Source of the DNA: Bifidobacterium miconis
GTDB lineage: Bacteria > Actinomycetota > Actinomycetes > Actinomycetales > Bifidobacteriaceae
DNA: 64,000 bases
Assembly (NCBI RefSeq): GCF_019331735.1
Contig: NZ_JAHBBH010000016.1
Location: 1-64,000 of the forward strand
Reading direction: 5' to 3'
Shown in pieces: positions 8,513 to 16,395 of this stretch; position 1 is the stretch's first letter; every line of letters begins with the position of its first letter. The notes beneath the pieces are model-generated. The model saw only the letters and a program-made list of their open reading frames with translations. It did no database searches and was not told the DNA's origin. Both the position numbers and the translations under genes were made by a program.

Positions 8513-9709
8513 ATGATGAACCACGCGGAATCCGATTGCGGCACGGCGCGTAACGACGGTCGCCGTGTCGTCCGCCGCGCCGTTGCAGACGCGCGAGCCG
8601 CCGCGGAAGAACGGCAGTCGGCGTCGCACTGGCGGGCATCCGTCCTCGCGACGATCTGCACGCTGGCGCTCCTGCTGTCGTGCATCATCGCACTGCTGCC
8701 GACACGCACGGCACTGGCTGACGACGGCCAAACCGACGAAACCACGGGCAGCATCGCCGTCAACTACGTGTACAAGGACACCGCGCTCGCCGGCGTGACG
8801 ATTGACCTGTACTACGTCGGCGCGTGGAACGCCAAGGGCAACGGCTTCACGCCGGACGGACAGTTCGCGCAGTATCCGCTGGACTTGAGCATCGACAACC
8901 TGAACCAGGAGACCAGCCGCGAGCTCGCCGAAACGCTCTCCGGATACGTCCTGCGCGACGATCTGCGGCCGCAACAGCAGCCGAAGAACACGGACGCCGA
9001 CGGCAACGCGACGTTCGACGGACTGTCGCGCGGCCTGTACTTGGTCATGGCGGGCTCGTACGACAGTGACTCGCTGACCTGCGGCACGTCGGCCACGATC
9101 GTGGCGCTGCCGTCCGACGGCAGGGACGGCACGTCGATGGACGTGCCCTTGCAGCCGAAGGCGGTCTGCTCGCCGAAGACGACGCCTCCGGACACGCCGG
9201 AAACGGTGACGAAGAAGGTGCGCAAGGTCTGGAGCGGCGACACGGAATCCAGCCGTCCTGCAAGCGTGGTCGTCCAGCTGCTGCGCGACGGCGAGGTCTA
9301 CGACGAGGTCACGCTGGACAAGGCGAATCAGTGGACGCACGAATGGACCGGACTGGCGGCGGATCGCGAGTGGAAGATCGTGGAGAAGACCGTCGCCGAC
9401 GGCTACACGGTGCTGGTCGACCGCGACGGCGACGAGACGACCGTGACCAATACGGCCGTGCCGCCGGAGACCCCGCCCGAAACGCCGCCGACGACGCCTC
9501 CGACCACCCCGCCGACGACGCCGCCATCGACTCCGCCGACGACCACGACTCCGCCGACGACCACCACGCCGCCGTCCACGCAGACGCCGCCCGCCAATAC
9601 CGGCGCCAGCGTCGCGGTCCCGGCGGCCTGCGCCGCAGCGCTCGGCGCCGCCGGCCTGCTGATCCTGCATCGCCGACGCAGGAGGACGGCCAACGGCGGC
9701 ATCCGATAG
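8513..9709 (+). CDS. Minor or tip pilin with LPXTG-like anchor
   Basis: About 398 aa: an Arg-rich N-terminus, a hydrophobic signal segment (ATICTLALLLSCIIALLPT) ending near ALADDG, a beta-rich domain, a Cna-B-like domain (VTKKVRKVWSGD to TVTNTAVPP), a Pro/Thr stalk of repeated PPTT/PPET units, then PPANTG, a hydrophobic helix and RRRRRT. PPANTG is a variant of LPXTG. It is the second pilus gene and is probably the basal or tip subunit attached by the downstream sortase. AAGGAGG at 8505-8511 sets the start at either of two adjacent ATGs (8513, 8516); 8516 has the better spacing. The frame is open back to 8408 without a good ribosome site. Confidence 0.85.
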   Translation: MMNHAESDCGTARNDGRRVVRRAVADARAAAEERQSASHWRASVLATICTLALLLSCIIALLPTRTALADDGQTDETTGSIAVNYVYKDTALAGVTIDLYYVGAWNAKGNGFTPDGQFAQYPLDLSIDNLNQETSRELAETLSGYVLRDDLRPQQQPKNTDADGNATFDGLSRGLYLVMAGSYDSDSLTCGTSATIVALPSDGRDGTSMDVPLQPKAVCSPKTTPPDTPETVTKKVRKVWSGDTESSRPASVVVQLLRDGEVYDEVTLDKANQWTHEWTGLAADREWKIVEKTVADGYTVLVDRDGDETTVTNTAVPPETPPETPPTTPPTTPPTTPPSTPPTTTTPPTTTTPPSTQTPPANTGASVAVPAACAAALGAAGLLILHRRRRRTANGGIR

Positions 9710-9809
9710 CACCAACACTTGATGGCACGGTGGGCACGGGTTCGCACCTCACCTCTCTTCACCTCGCGGACTCCGTGCAGCCGCCCCATCGCCCGTAATA
9801 TCAACCAAC

Positions 9810-9860
9810 AGACCTTCCGGCCGTCGTTACTCCTATTCCTGCGGCCGGAAGGTCTTTCTC
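9810..9860 (+). terminator. Terminator-like hairpin between minor pilin and sortase
   Basis: AGACCTTCCGGCCG (9810-9823) pairs perfectly with CGGCCGGAAGGTCT (9842-9855), followed by TTCTC. It could terminate part of the transcript, lowering sortase relative to pilin expression. Confidence 0.7.
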
Positions 9861-9991
9861 ATGTCGCGCTCGCGCCGCTGCGGGCGCCGTCCGTTCCCCT
9901 ACAATGAGAACGGTTGCAGTCATACAGTCACGCGGGACACAGTCACGCACAATCCACGCGTACAGTCATGCGAAGACGGAAAGGACCGGTC

Positions 9992-10870
9992 ATGGCCGAA
10001 CGTCACGGGAAACGGAAGATCTCCGACATCGTCTCCGCCGTGCTGTCAGCGTTTTTCGCCGTGGTACTGGTCGTGGGACTGGGCCTGCTCGCGTATCCGT
10101 CGACGGCCGACTGGTGGAACCGCATGCATCAGTCACGCGCGGTGGACACCTACGTCGAACACACCGACGAACTGCCCGCGGCGCAAAAACAAGCCATGCT
10201 CAAAGCGGCCCGCGCCTACAACGCGGCGCTGCCGTCGAACGCCAACCGGTGGCGCATGACGGACGCGCAACGCAAGGAATACGACTCGCTGCTCGACGTA
10301 TCCGGCACCGGCATCATGGGATACGTCACCATCCCCAAACTGCAGGTGCGCTTCCCCATCTATCACGGCACCGACGAATCCGTCCTGCAGATCGCCGTCG
10401 GCCACCTCGCCGGCAGCAGCCTGCCGGTGGGCGGCGCCGGCACGCACGCCGCCGTCTCCGGGCATACGGGACTGCCGAGCGCGAAGCTGCTCACCGGACT
10501 GGACACATTGGAAAAAGGCGACACGTTCGCGTTCCACGTGCTCGGCGACACGCTCACCTATCAGGTCGACAAGATCAGCGTGGTGCTGCCCGACGACTTC
10601 GACGATCTGGCGATCGAAGACGGCAAGGACTATGCGACCGTCATCACCTGCACGCCGTACGGCGTGAACACGCACCGACTGCTCGTGCGCGGCCACCGCA
10701 TTCCGAACCCGACGACTCCGGACACGACGGACTACGACGCCCCGATGCGCACGTTCGCCATCATCGCGGGTTCCGTGACGGTCGGTGTGCTGGTTGCCGG
10801 GGCCGCGGCGGTGCGATGGATCGTGGGCCGACGGCGTCGGCCGCGCGGCGGACACGTGGCACGGCCGTGA
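9992..10870 (+). CDS. Class C (pilus-assembling) sortase
   Basis: A 292-aa membrane-bound transpeptidase that joins pilins through the sorting signal. Catalytic residues are His158 (VSGHTGLPS), Cys220 (TCTPYGVNTHR) and Arg229; the 62-residue His-Cys and 9-residue Cys-Arg spacings are those of SrtC enzymes. An N-terminal transmembrane helix (residues 12-32) and a C-terminal helix (about 256-278) fit class C. I see no clear DP(F/W/Y) lid motif. The start at 9992 follows AAGGA; an upstream in-frame ATG lies at 9968. Four CAGTCA words occur at 9917-9972 in the leader. It completes the pilus operon. Confidence 0.93.
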   Translation: MAERHGKRKISDIVSAVLSAFFAVVLVVGLGLLAYPSTADWWNRMHQSRAVDTYVEHTDELPAAQKQAMLKAARAYNAALPSNANRWRMTDAQRKEYDSLLDVSGTGIMGYVTIPKLQVRFPIYHGTDESVLQIAVGHLAGSSLPVGGAGTHAAVSGHTGLPSAKLLTGLDTLEKGDTFAFHVLGDTLTYQVDKISVVLPDDFDDLAIEDGKDYATVITCTPYGVNTHRLLVRGHRIPNPTTPDTTDYDAPMRTFAIIAGSVTVGVLVAGAAAVRWIVGRRRRPRGGHVARP

Positions 10871-11051
10871 CGCGACCTGCGGCGCGGGTGCTCGATCGAG
10901 GCGACGTTCGTCGGTCGCGTCCGATGATCCGGCGTGGTTGACCGCGACGTTCGGCCACGGCGCGTTTCGGCCGTGAGCTGACCGTGCGCCGAGGCCGGAT
11001 GCGCACGTATGCTGTAAACGATTCAGCAATCACGGCAACGAAAGGGGAGTC

Positions 11052-11897
11052 ATGACTCCTGAGCATCAGCCCGGCGATCAGCCGGTGATCGCCCTCAACA
11101 ACGGCACCGTCATTCCGCAGGTCGGCCTCGGCGTCTTCCGCACGCCGGCCGGCGACGTGACCGTCAACGCGGTGCGCAGCGCGCTCGAAGCCGGCTATCG
11201 ACACATCGACACGGCCCGCATCTACGACAACGAGGAATCCGTGGGCGAAGGCGTGCGCCGTTCCGGCGTGCCGCGCGAGGACATCTTCGTGACGACGAAG
11301 CTGTGGAACGACGACATCCGCGCGCACCGCGCCAAGGCCGCGTTCGACGAAAGCCTCGAACGGCTCGGCTTCGACTACATCGACCTGTACCTGATCCACT
11401 GGCCGGCGGACGGATGGCAGCAGGCGTGGGACGAGCTGCAGGAGATCGCCGCGACCGGCCGTGCCAAGGCGATCGGTGTGAGCAACTTCCACCAGCACCA
11501 CATCAACGAGCTGCTCGCCAACAGCGACGTCGTGCCGGCCGTCGACCAGATCGAGTCGTCGCCGCAGTTCACCAATCAGGAGCTCGTCGACTTCGTGCAC
11601 GGCCACGGCATGGCCGCGGAGGCGTGGAGCCCGCTCGGCGGCACCGGCGGCAACCTGCTCGCCTCGCCGCTGCTGGCCGAAATCGGCGCGAAGTACGGCA
11701 AGTCGGCCGCTCAGGTCGCAATTCGTTGGCACATCCAGCGCGGCATGGTCGTGCTGCCCAAGTCCGTGCACGCCGAGCGCATCCGCCAGAACGTCGACGT
11801 GTTCGACTTCGAGCTGACCGCCGGCGACATGGCCGCGATCAACACGCTGAGCACGGGCCATCGCAACAGCGCCGATCCGGACAACTTCGACTTCTGA
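11052..11897 (+). CDS. Aldo/keto reductase, 2,5-diketo-gluconate reductase type
   Basis: A 281-aa NADPH-dependent (beta/alpha)8 reductase. The catalytic tetrad is Asp53, Tyr58 (ARIYDNEE), Lys83 (TTKLWN) and His116 (LIHWP). The cofactor loop LPKSVHAERIRQN is present near residue 239. The length is normal for the family. AAAGGGGAG precedes the ATG. It is flanked by its own terminator downstream and separated from the pilus operon by 181 bp, so it is probably a single-gene unit. The physiological carbonyl substrate cannot be told from sequence. Confidence 0.92.
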   Translation: MTPEHQPGDQPVIALNNGTVIPQVGLGVFRTPAGDVTVNAVRSALEAGYRHIDTARIYDNEESVGEGVRRSGVPREDIFVTTKLWNDDIRAHRAKAAFDESLERLGFDYIDLYLIHWPADGWQQAWDELQEIAATGRAKAIGVSNFHQHHINELLANSDVVPAVDQIESSPQFTNQELVDFVHGHGMAAEAWSPLGGTGGNLLASPLLAEIGAKYGKSAAQVAIRWHIQRGMVVLPKSVHAERIRQNVDVFDFELTAGDMAAINTLSTGHRNSADPDNFDF

Positions 11898-11959
11898 CGC
11901 GTCAAGGCGTGAGCCGGGCCGCGAGTCGGCCCGCAGACGCCGACCTGAGGGAATCCTAC

Positions 11960-11987
11960 AACGGCCGCACGTTCGAGGCCGTTTTTT
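11960..11987 (+). terminator. Terminator of the aldo/keto reductase gene
   Basis: AACGGCC (11960-11966) pairs with GGCCGTT (11977-11983), followed by a run of T. Confidence 0.85.
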
Positions 11988-11989
11988 GT

Positions 11990-12065
11990 TATGTGAACGG
12001 TACATCGTTGTAAAAACGCCGTGTGTCGCAGCGTTGCGACCTATAGAATATGTACCGGTACATAT
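11990..12065. promoter_or_regulatory. Palindromic operator pair upstream of the GH51 gene
   Basis: ATATGTACCGGTACATAT (12048-12065) is a perfect 18-bp palindrome lying on a possible -10 region (TATAGAAT, 12042-12049). A related imperfect copy, TATGTGAACGGTACAT, is at 11990-12005, 59 bp away centre to centre. The pair looks like binding sites of a dimeric repressor, plausibly a LacI-type regulator responding to arabino-oligosaccharides. No such regulator lies next to it in the window. Confidence 0.7.
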
Positions 12066-12163
12066 CGTCGATGCGGTACAGAGCGGCGGTATGGCGAACA
12101 GCAACAGCAGCCCTGCCGACACGCCATCGCGCGCAGCGACACAGGCCCAAGCAAAGGAGCAGC

Positions 12164-13726
12164 ATGACCCAGCAGACCGCCCAGCAGGCACAGGCGGGCG
12201 AATCCCGTCTCGTCGTCGACAACGACTTCGAAGTCGCCCCCGTCAACGACCGCATCTTCGGCTCGTTCGTCGAGCATCTCGGCCGTTGCGTCTACACCGG
12301 CATCTACGAGCCCGGCCACCCCACGGCCGACAAGGACGGCTTCCGCCAGGACGTCATCGACCTTGTCAAGGAACTCGGCGCGACCACCATCCGCTATCCC
12401 GGCGGCAACTTCGTTTCCGGCTATCGCTGGGAAGACGGCGTCGGCCCGAAGGAAGAGCGCCCGCGCCGCCTCGACCTCGCCTGGCACTCCACCGAAACCA
12501 ACCAGTTCGGCCTGCACGAAATGGCCGCATGGCTCGACAAGACCGGCGGCAACGAGCTCATGGAAGCCGTGAACCTCGGCACGCGCGGCCTCGAGGACGC
12601 CCTCGACCTGCTCGAATACGCGAACATTCCCGGCGGCACCAAGCTGTCCGAAGCGCGCCGCGCCAACGGCGCCGACAAGCCGTTCGACATCCGCATGTGG
12701 TGCCTCGGCAACGAGATGGACGGCCCGTGGCAGCTCGGCCACAAGACCGCCGAGGACTACGGCACGCTCGCCGCGTCCGTCGCCGCCGGCATGCGCCAGA
12801 TGGACCCGGACGTCGAACTCGTCGTGTGCGGCTCCTCCGCCCACTCCATGCCGACCTTCGGCACGTGGGAGGAAACTGTGCTGCAGAAGACGTACAACAA
12901 CGTCAACTTCGTCTCCTGCCACGCCTACTACTTCCCCGACCGCAAGGCCGACGGCACGCGCGACATGGCCAGCTTCCTCGCTTCCGGCGTCGACATGGAC
13001 GGCTTCATCAAGGACGTGGCCGCCGCCATCGACGCCACCAAGGCGCGTCTCAAGAGCAAGCACGAGGTGTACATCTCCTTCGACGAGTGGAACGTGTGGT
13101 ACCAGCAGGAGGAGCAGAGCAAGAACCCGTCCGGCATCGGCAACTGGCCGGTCGCGCCGCGCCTGCTCGAGGACATCTACTCCGCGGCCGACGCCGTCGT
13201 GTTCGGCGACCTCATGATCACGCTGCTCAAGAACGCCGACCGCGTGCACGCCGCCAGCCTCGCGCAGCTCGTCAACGTGATCGCGCCGATCATGACCGAG
13301 CCGGGCGGTCCGGCATGGCGCCAGACCACCTTCTACCCGTTCTCGCTCACCGCCAAGCTCGCCAAGGGCGGCACCGTGCTCGAACCGAAGCTCGCCTCCG
13401 GCACCTACGAGACCGCCAAGTACGGCGAGGTCCCGACCGTCAACTCCGTGGCCGTGCGCGGCGCGGACGGTTCGATCAACGTGTTCGTCGTCAACCGTTC
13501 GCTCGACGAGTCCAACGAGTTCGAGATCGCGCTGCCGAAGGGCGTTGCGTTCTCCGAAGCGAGTGCGCAGACCTTGCACGAGGACGACATCGACGCGAAG
13601 AACACGCTCGACGACCAGAACCGCGTCACCCTGCACGCCAATGACACGGTCGCGTTCGACCCGGCCGCCGGCACCGTGCGCGTCACCCTGCCGCCGGTCT
13701 CCTGGACCGCCGTGCGTGTGCGGTAA
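12164..13726 (+). CDS. Alpha-L-arabinofuranosidase, GH51
   Basis: A 520-aa intracellular enzyme removing terminal alpha-L-arabinofuranose from arabinan, arabinoxylan or arabinogalactan fragments. Acid/base Glu184 lies in CLGNEMDGPWQ and the nucleophile Glu308 in SFDEWNVWYQ; RYPGGNFVSGY_W (about residues 78-89) is a further family signature. There is no signal peptide, so it acts on imported oligosaccharides. AAAGGAG lies 5 nt before the ATG; the frame is open upstream to 12050 but that part covers the operator. Expression is likely controlled by the palindrome at 12048. Confidence 0.95.
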   Translation: MTQQTAQQAQAGESRLVVDNDFEVAPVNDRIFGSFVEHLGRCVYTGIYEPGHPTADKDGFRQDVIDLVKELGATTIRYPGGNFVSGYRWEDGVGPKEERPRRLDLAWHSTETNQFGLHEMAAWLDKTGGNELMEAVNLGTRGLEDALDLLEYANIPGGTKLSEARRANGADKPFDIRMWCLGNEMDGPWQLGHKTAEDYGTLAASVAAGMRQMDPDVELVVCGSSAHSMPTFGTWEETVLQKTYNNVNFVSCHAYYFPDRKADGTRDMASFLASGVDMDGFIKDVAAAIDATKARLKSKHEVYISFDEWNVWYQQEEQSKNPSGIGNWPVAPRLLEDIYSAADAVVFGDLMITLLKNADRVHAASLAQLVNVIAPIMTEPGGPAWRQTTFYPFSLTAKLAKGGTVLEPKLASGTYETAKYGEVPTVNSVAVRGADGSINVFVVNRSLDESNEFEIALPKGVAFSEASAQTLHEDDIDAKNTLDDQNRVTLHANDTVAFDPAAGTVRVTLPPVSWTAVRVR

Positions 13727-13784
13727 CCCCCGTTCGGACCGAGAATCCGGAGTGTGACTACCAGTTGGAGGAGCAAGCAGGGCC

Positions 13785-13978
13785 TATCTACGTTCGGTGT
13801 GGTACTTTCCCGTTCGTGCGGACATCTATTCGCGTTGAGTGTGGTACCTCGATGGAGGTGAAATGCCATGGGACGGCGATATGACGGGGATGATATCTGA
13901 GATATCCGTCTAGAGGAACCACATTGAACGTAGATAGGTGTTCCCGCGGCCGTGGATGTACCGCACTGAACGCGGATA
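13785..13978. repeat. Second intergenic dyad element with the 21-21-21 layout
   Basis: A unit ending CGTTSRGTGTGGTAC occurs at 13785-13805 and 13827-13847 (plus) and inverted at 13916-13936 and 13958-13978. Both pairs are spaced exactly 42 bp, and the centre (13848-13915) is 68 bp. The centre contains GATATC-TGA-GATATC (13892-13906). The sequence is unrelated to the element at 65-259, but the geometry matches. It fills the space between the GH51 gene and the end of the minus-strand lipoprotein gene. Confidence 0.8.
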
Positions 13979-14009
13979 GTGCTTCTGAGAGGCGGTGCTC
14001 GGCGAAAGA

Positions 14010-15026
14010 TCAGGAGAACAACGCCTGATCGAAGGTGGGATAGCCGTACGAGAAGGCCCGGGCGACGCGGGACGAGACGAAGCGCGCGAGGATGCGAAGG
14101 GATTCGGATTCCTCGCGCGCTTCGTTCGTTGTTGCGGCAGTGCCGGAACTCTCGCCCGAATCGTTCGTCGTGTCCGAGGATTGCGTGGTTTGCCCGGCGG
14201 GGGAGAGCGCGTCCAGCTCCTCGCGCGCGCAGTTGATTTCGGCAACGGCCAGCGTGGGAGCCGTCAGGCCGGTCGCCGGGTCCACGATCCTGTCCGGATG
14301 GGCCGTCAGTTGGCTGATATCGTACGCTTTCTGCCGCGGATCGGCGGTCGCTTCGACCCTGGACAGCGATATCAGCCGTTCGCCGGCGGACTTGTGCATC
14401 GCGGACAGCTTGAGCGTCGCGTGCGCGTCATCGCCGCGCGCGGTCAGGATTTCCGCAACGAACCCCGCACGATCCTCGGCCAGTGCCATTGACGCCAGCG
14501 CCGTGGGAGTGACGTCAAGCGCGGCGACGCCGGTCAGATCATGTTCGGCGCTCGCCGATGTCGACGTAACATCCTCCGGCGTAACGGTGAAGGTCCCGGA
14601 ATCGTCGGAGCCGCCCTCAGTGGCATGAGATTCGGATGCATCGTCGGCTTGCCCGTCGTTGTCGGACTGCGATGCGCCGTCGCCCAGTCCGAGCCGCTCG
14701 CCGAGCACGGCGGCCGCATACTGCGACTGCGCGGCGCGCAGCACGCCCTCGGAAAAACGATCCGTGCACTGCGCGGCGACCTCGATCCACTGCGATGCGG
14801 CCGAACGCGCGGACAGATAGCGCATGATTGCGGGCCAGTTGCTGCCGGGTGCGGCCATCGCGGACGAATCGGCTGCGGCGTAATACGCGCTTTCGCAGGC
14901 GCTGAGCGTCTGTTCGGACTCGGCGCGGCCGGCGAAGCGCGGCGAGGCGCAGGAGGACAGCGACAACGTTGCCGCGAGTGCGGCGATCGCCGAGACAAGG
15001 CGCACGGCGAGCGGCGAACAGGCCAA
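14010..15026 (-). CDS. Hypothetical secreted lipoprotein
   Basis: About 338 aa. The N-terminal hydrophobic segment ends in a lipobox (LSLSSC), so the mature protein should be lipid-anchored on the outer face of the membrane. The rest is Ala/Ser/Thr-rich, with an acidic Asp/Glu/Ser stretch at about residues 115-160 and helix-forming segments. I do not recognise a domain; a DUF4439-like ferritin fold cannot be excluded. AGGAGG lies 5 nt before a TTG at 15026, which decides the start; an upstream ATG at 15050 contains that ribosome site within its coding sequence. It is divergent from nusA. Confidence 0.75.
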   Translation of the reverse strand: MACSPLAVRLVSAIAALAATLSLSSCASPRFAGRAESEQTLSACESAYYAAADSSAMAAPGSNWPAIMRYLSARSAASQWIEVAAQCTDRFSEGVLRAAQSQYAAAVLGERLGLGDGASQSDNDGQADDASESHATEGGSDDSGTFTVTPEDVTSTSASAEHDLTGVAALDVTPTALASMALAEDRAGFVAEILTARGDDAHATLKLSAMHKSAGERLISLSRVEATADPRQKAYDISQLTAHPDRIVDPATGLTAPTLAVAEINCAREELDALSPAGQTTQSSDTTNDSGESSGTAATTNEAREESESLRILARFVSSRVARAFSYGYPTFDQALFS

Positions 15027-15127
15027 ACCAACCTCCTGACGTGTCTGCATAAGCCCTTACACTAATATCTGACTGTGACCATAGGGCCCCTGCGCTCGGA
15101 ATAACTTCATATAGGAGGTCTTGACCC

Positions 15128-16153
15128 ATGGAACTTGACCTGTCAGGAATGCATCAACTCGCCGCAGAGCAGGGAATCGATCCCGAGGCGTTGGATGAGG
15201 CGTTGGCCGAAGCGCTGCGCCTTGCGTACATGAAAACACCCCATGCAGCCAAGCATGCCCGCGTGGAACTCGATGATCGCGCCGGCACCTTCACCGTGTG
15301 GGCGCGGGACGAAATCCCGGGCGAACCCACCGAAGACAATCCGCACCCGGCTCCGACGCTTGGCGAGGAATACGACGACACCCCGCGCGACTTCGGCCGT
15401 CTGGCCGCCGCGACCGCGCGCCAGGTGTTCACCCAGCTGTTCCGCAAGGCCGAGGACGACCGCGTGTTCGGCGCATTCTCCGGTCAGAAGGGCAAGCTCG
15501 TCACCGGCATCGTCCAGCAGGACGTGAAGGATCCGACCAACGTGCACATCGCGATCGGCGACGTCGAGGCGATCCTGCCCCGCCGCGAGCAGGTGCCGGG
15601 CGAGCGCTACCGTCACGGCGAGCGTCTGCGCGTGTACGTCGTGAATGTGGCCCGTGGCTTGAAGGGCCCGGAGATCGTCGTCTCCCGCTCCCACCCGGAG
15701 CTCGTGCGCCAGCTGTTCGAGCGCGAGGTGCCGGAACTCGTGTCCGGCGCGGTGTCGATCATGGCGATCGCGCGCGAGGCGGGCGCCCGCACCAAGATCG
15801 CGGTGCGCGCCAACACTGACGGCGTCAACCCGAAGGGCGCGCTGATCGGCCCCGGTGGCGCACGCGTGCGCGCGGTGATGGAGAACCTCGGCCCGGAGAA
15901 GATCGACATCGTCGACTGGTCCGCCGATCCGGCGAAGTTCGTCGCGTCCGCGTTGAGCCCGGCCGTGGCGACCGGCGTGCAGGTGATCAGCGAGAAGAAC
16001 AAGACCGCGATCGCGTTCATCCACGACGACCAGCTGTCGCTGGCCATCGGCAAGGAAGGACAGAACGCGCGTCTGGCCGCGAAGCTCACCGGCTGGAAGA
16101 TCGGCATCGAGTCCGCCGAGGCGCACGCCAAGAAGCAGCAGGCCGCGGAGTAA
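15128..16153 (+). CDS. nusA: Transcription termination/antitermination factor NusA
   Basis: 341 aa: N-terminal RNA-polymerase-binding domain (1 to about 130), S1 domain (about 130-205) and two KH domains, with [17 protein letters not shown] and the C-terminal [17 protein letters not shown] signatures. It lacks the extra acidic repeats found in proteobacteria, which is normal for actinobacteria. AGGAGG precedes the ATG. rimP, often upstream of nusA, is absent from the window; a lipoprotein gene is divergent instead. It begins the nusA-infB-rbfA-truB-ribF block. Confidence 0.97.
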   Translation: MELDLSGMHQLAAEQGIDPEALDEALAEALRLAYMKTPHAAKHARVELDDRAGTFTVWARDEIPGEPTEDNPHPAPTLGEEYDDTPRDFGRLAAATARQVFTQLFRKAEDDRVFGAFSGQKGKLVTGIVQQDVKDPTNVHIAIGDVEAILPRREQVPGERYRHGERLRVYVVNVARGLKGPEIVVSRSHPELVRQLFEREVPELVSGAVSIMAIAREAGARTKIAVRANTDGVNPKGALIGPGGARVRAVMENLGPEKIDIVDWSADPAKFVASALSPAVATGVQVISEKNKTAIAFIHDDQLSLAIGKEGQNARLAAKLTGWKIGIESAEAHAKKQQAAE

Positions 16154-16395
16154 CGCGGCGTTCTGCACCGCAACTTTCGGGTGTGTCGCGACATGCGCGC
16201 ACATCCAACGGCGCGAGTATGCTTGTTTCGGAATCCAAGCATGGTCGTGCCGCACGGTCATGCCTTGATTGCGAAGAACGAGGTAGCACGATCATGGTCG
16301 CACGATGAGACGTCGCACGATGAAACAGGGTGGGCTCTCGACAATCAAACATTGACCGCGCCGTCATACGCGCGGTTCGGATAGGAGAAATTTTA

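Noticed and set aside
9917-9972. CAGTCA repeats before the sortase gene as phase-variation tract
   Set aside because: Four irregularly spaced copies; no homopolymer or uniform tandem repeat that would slip.
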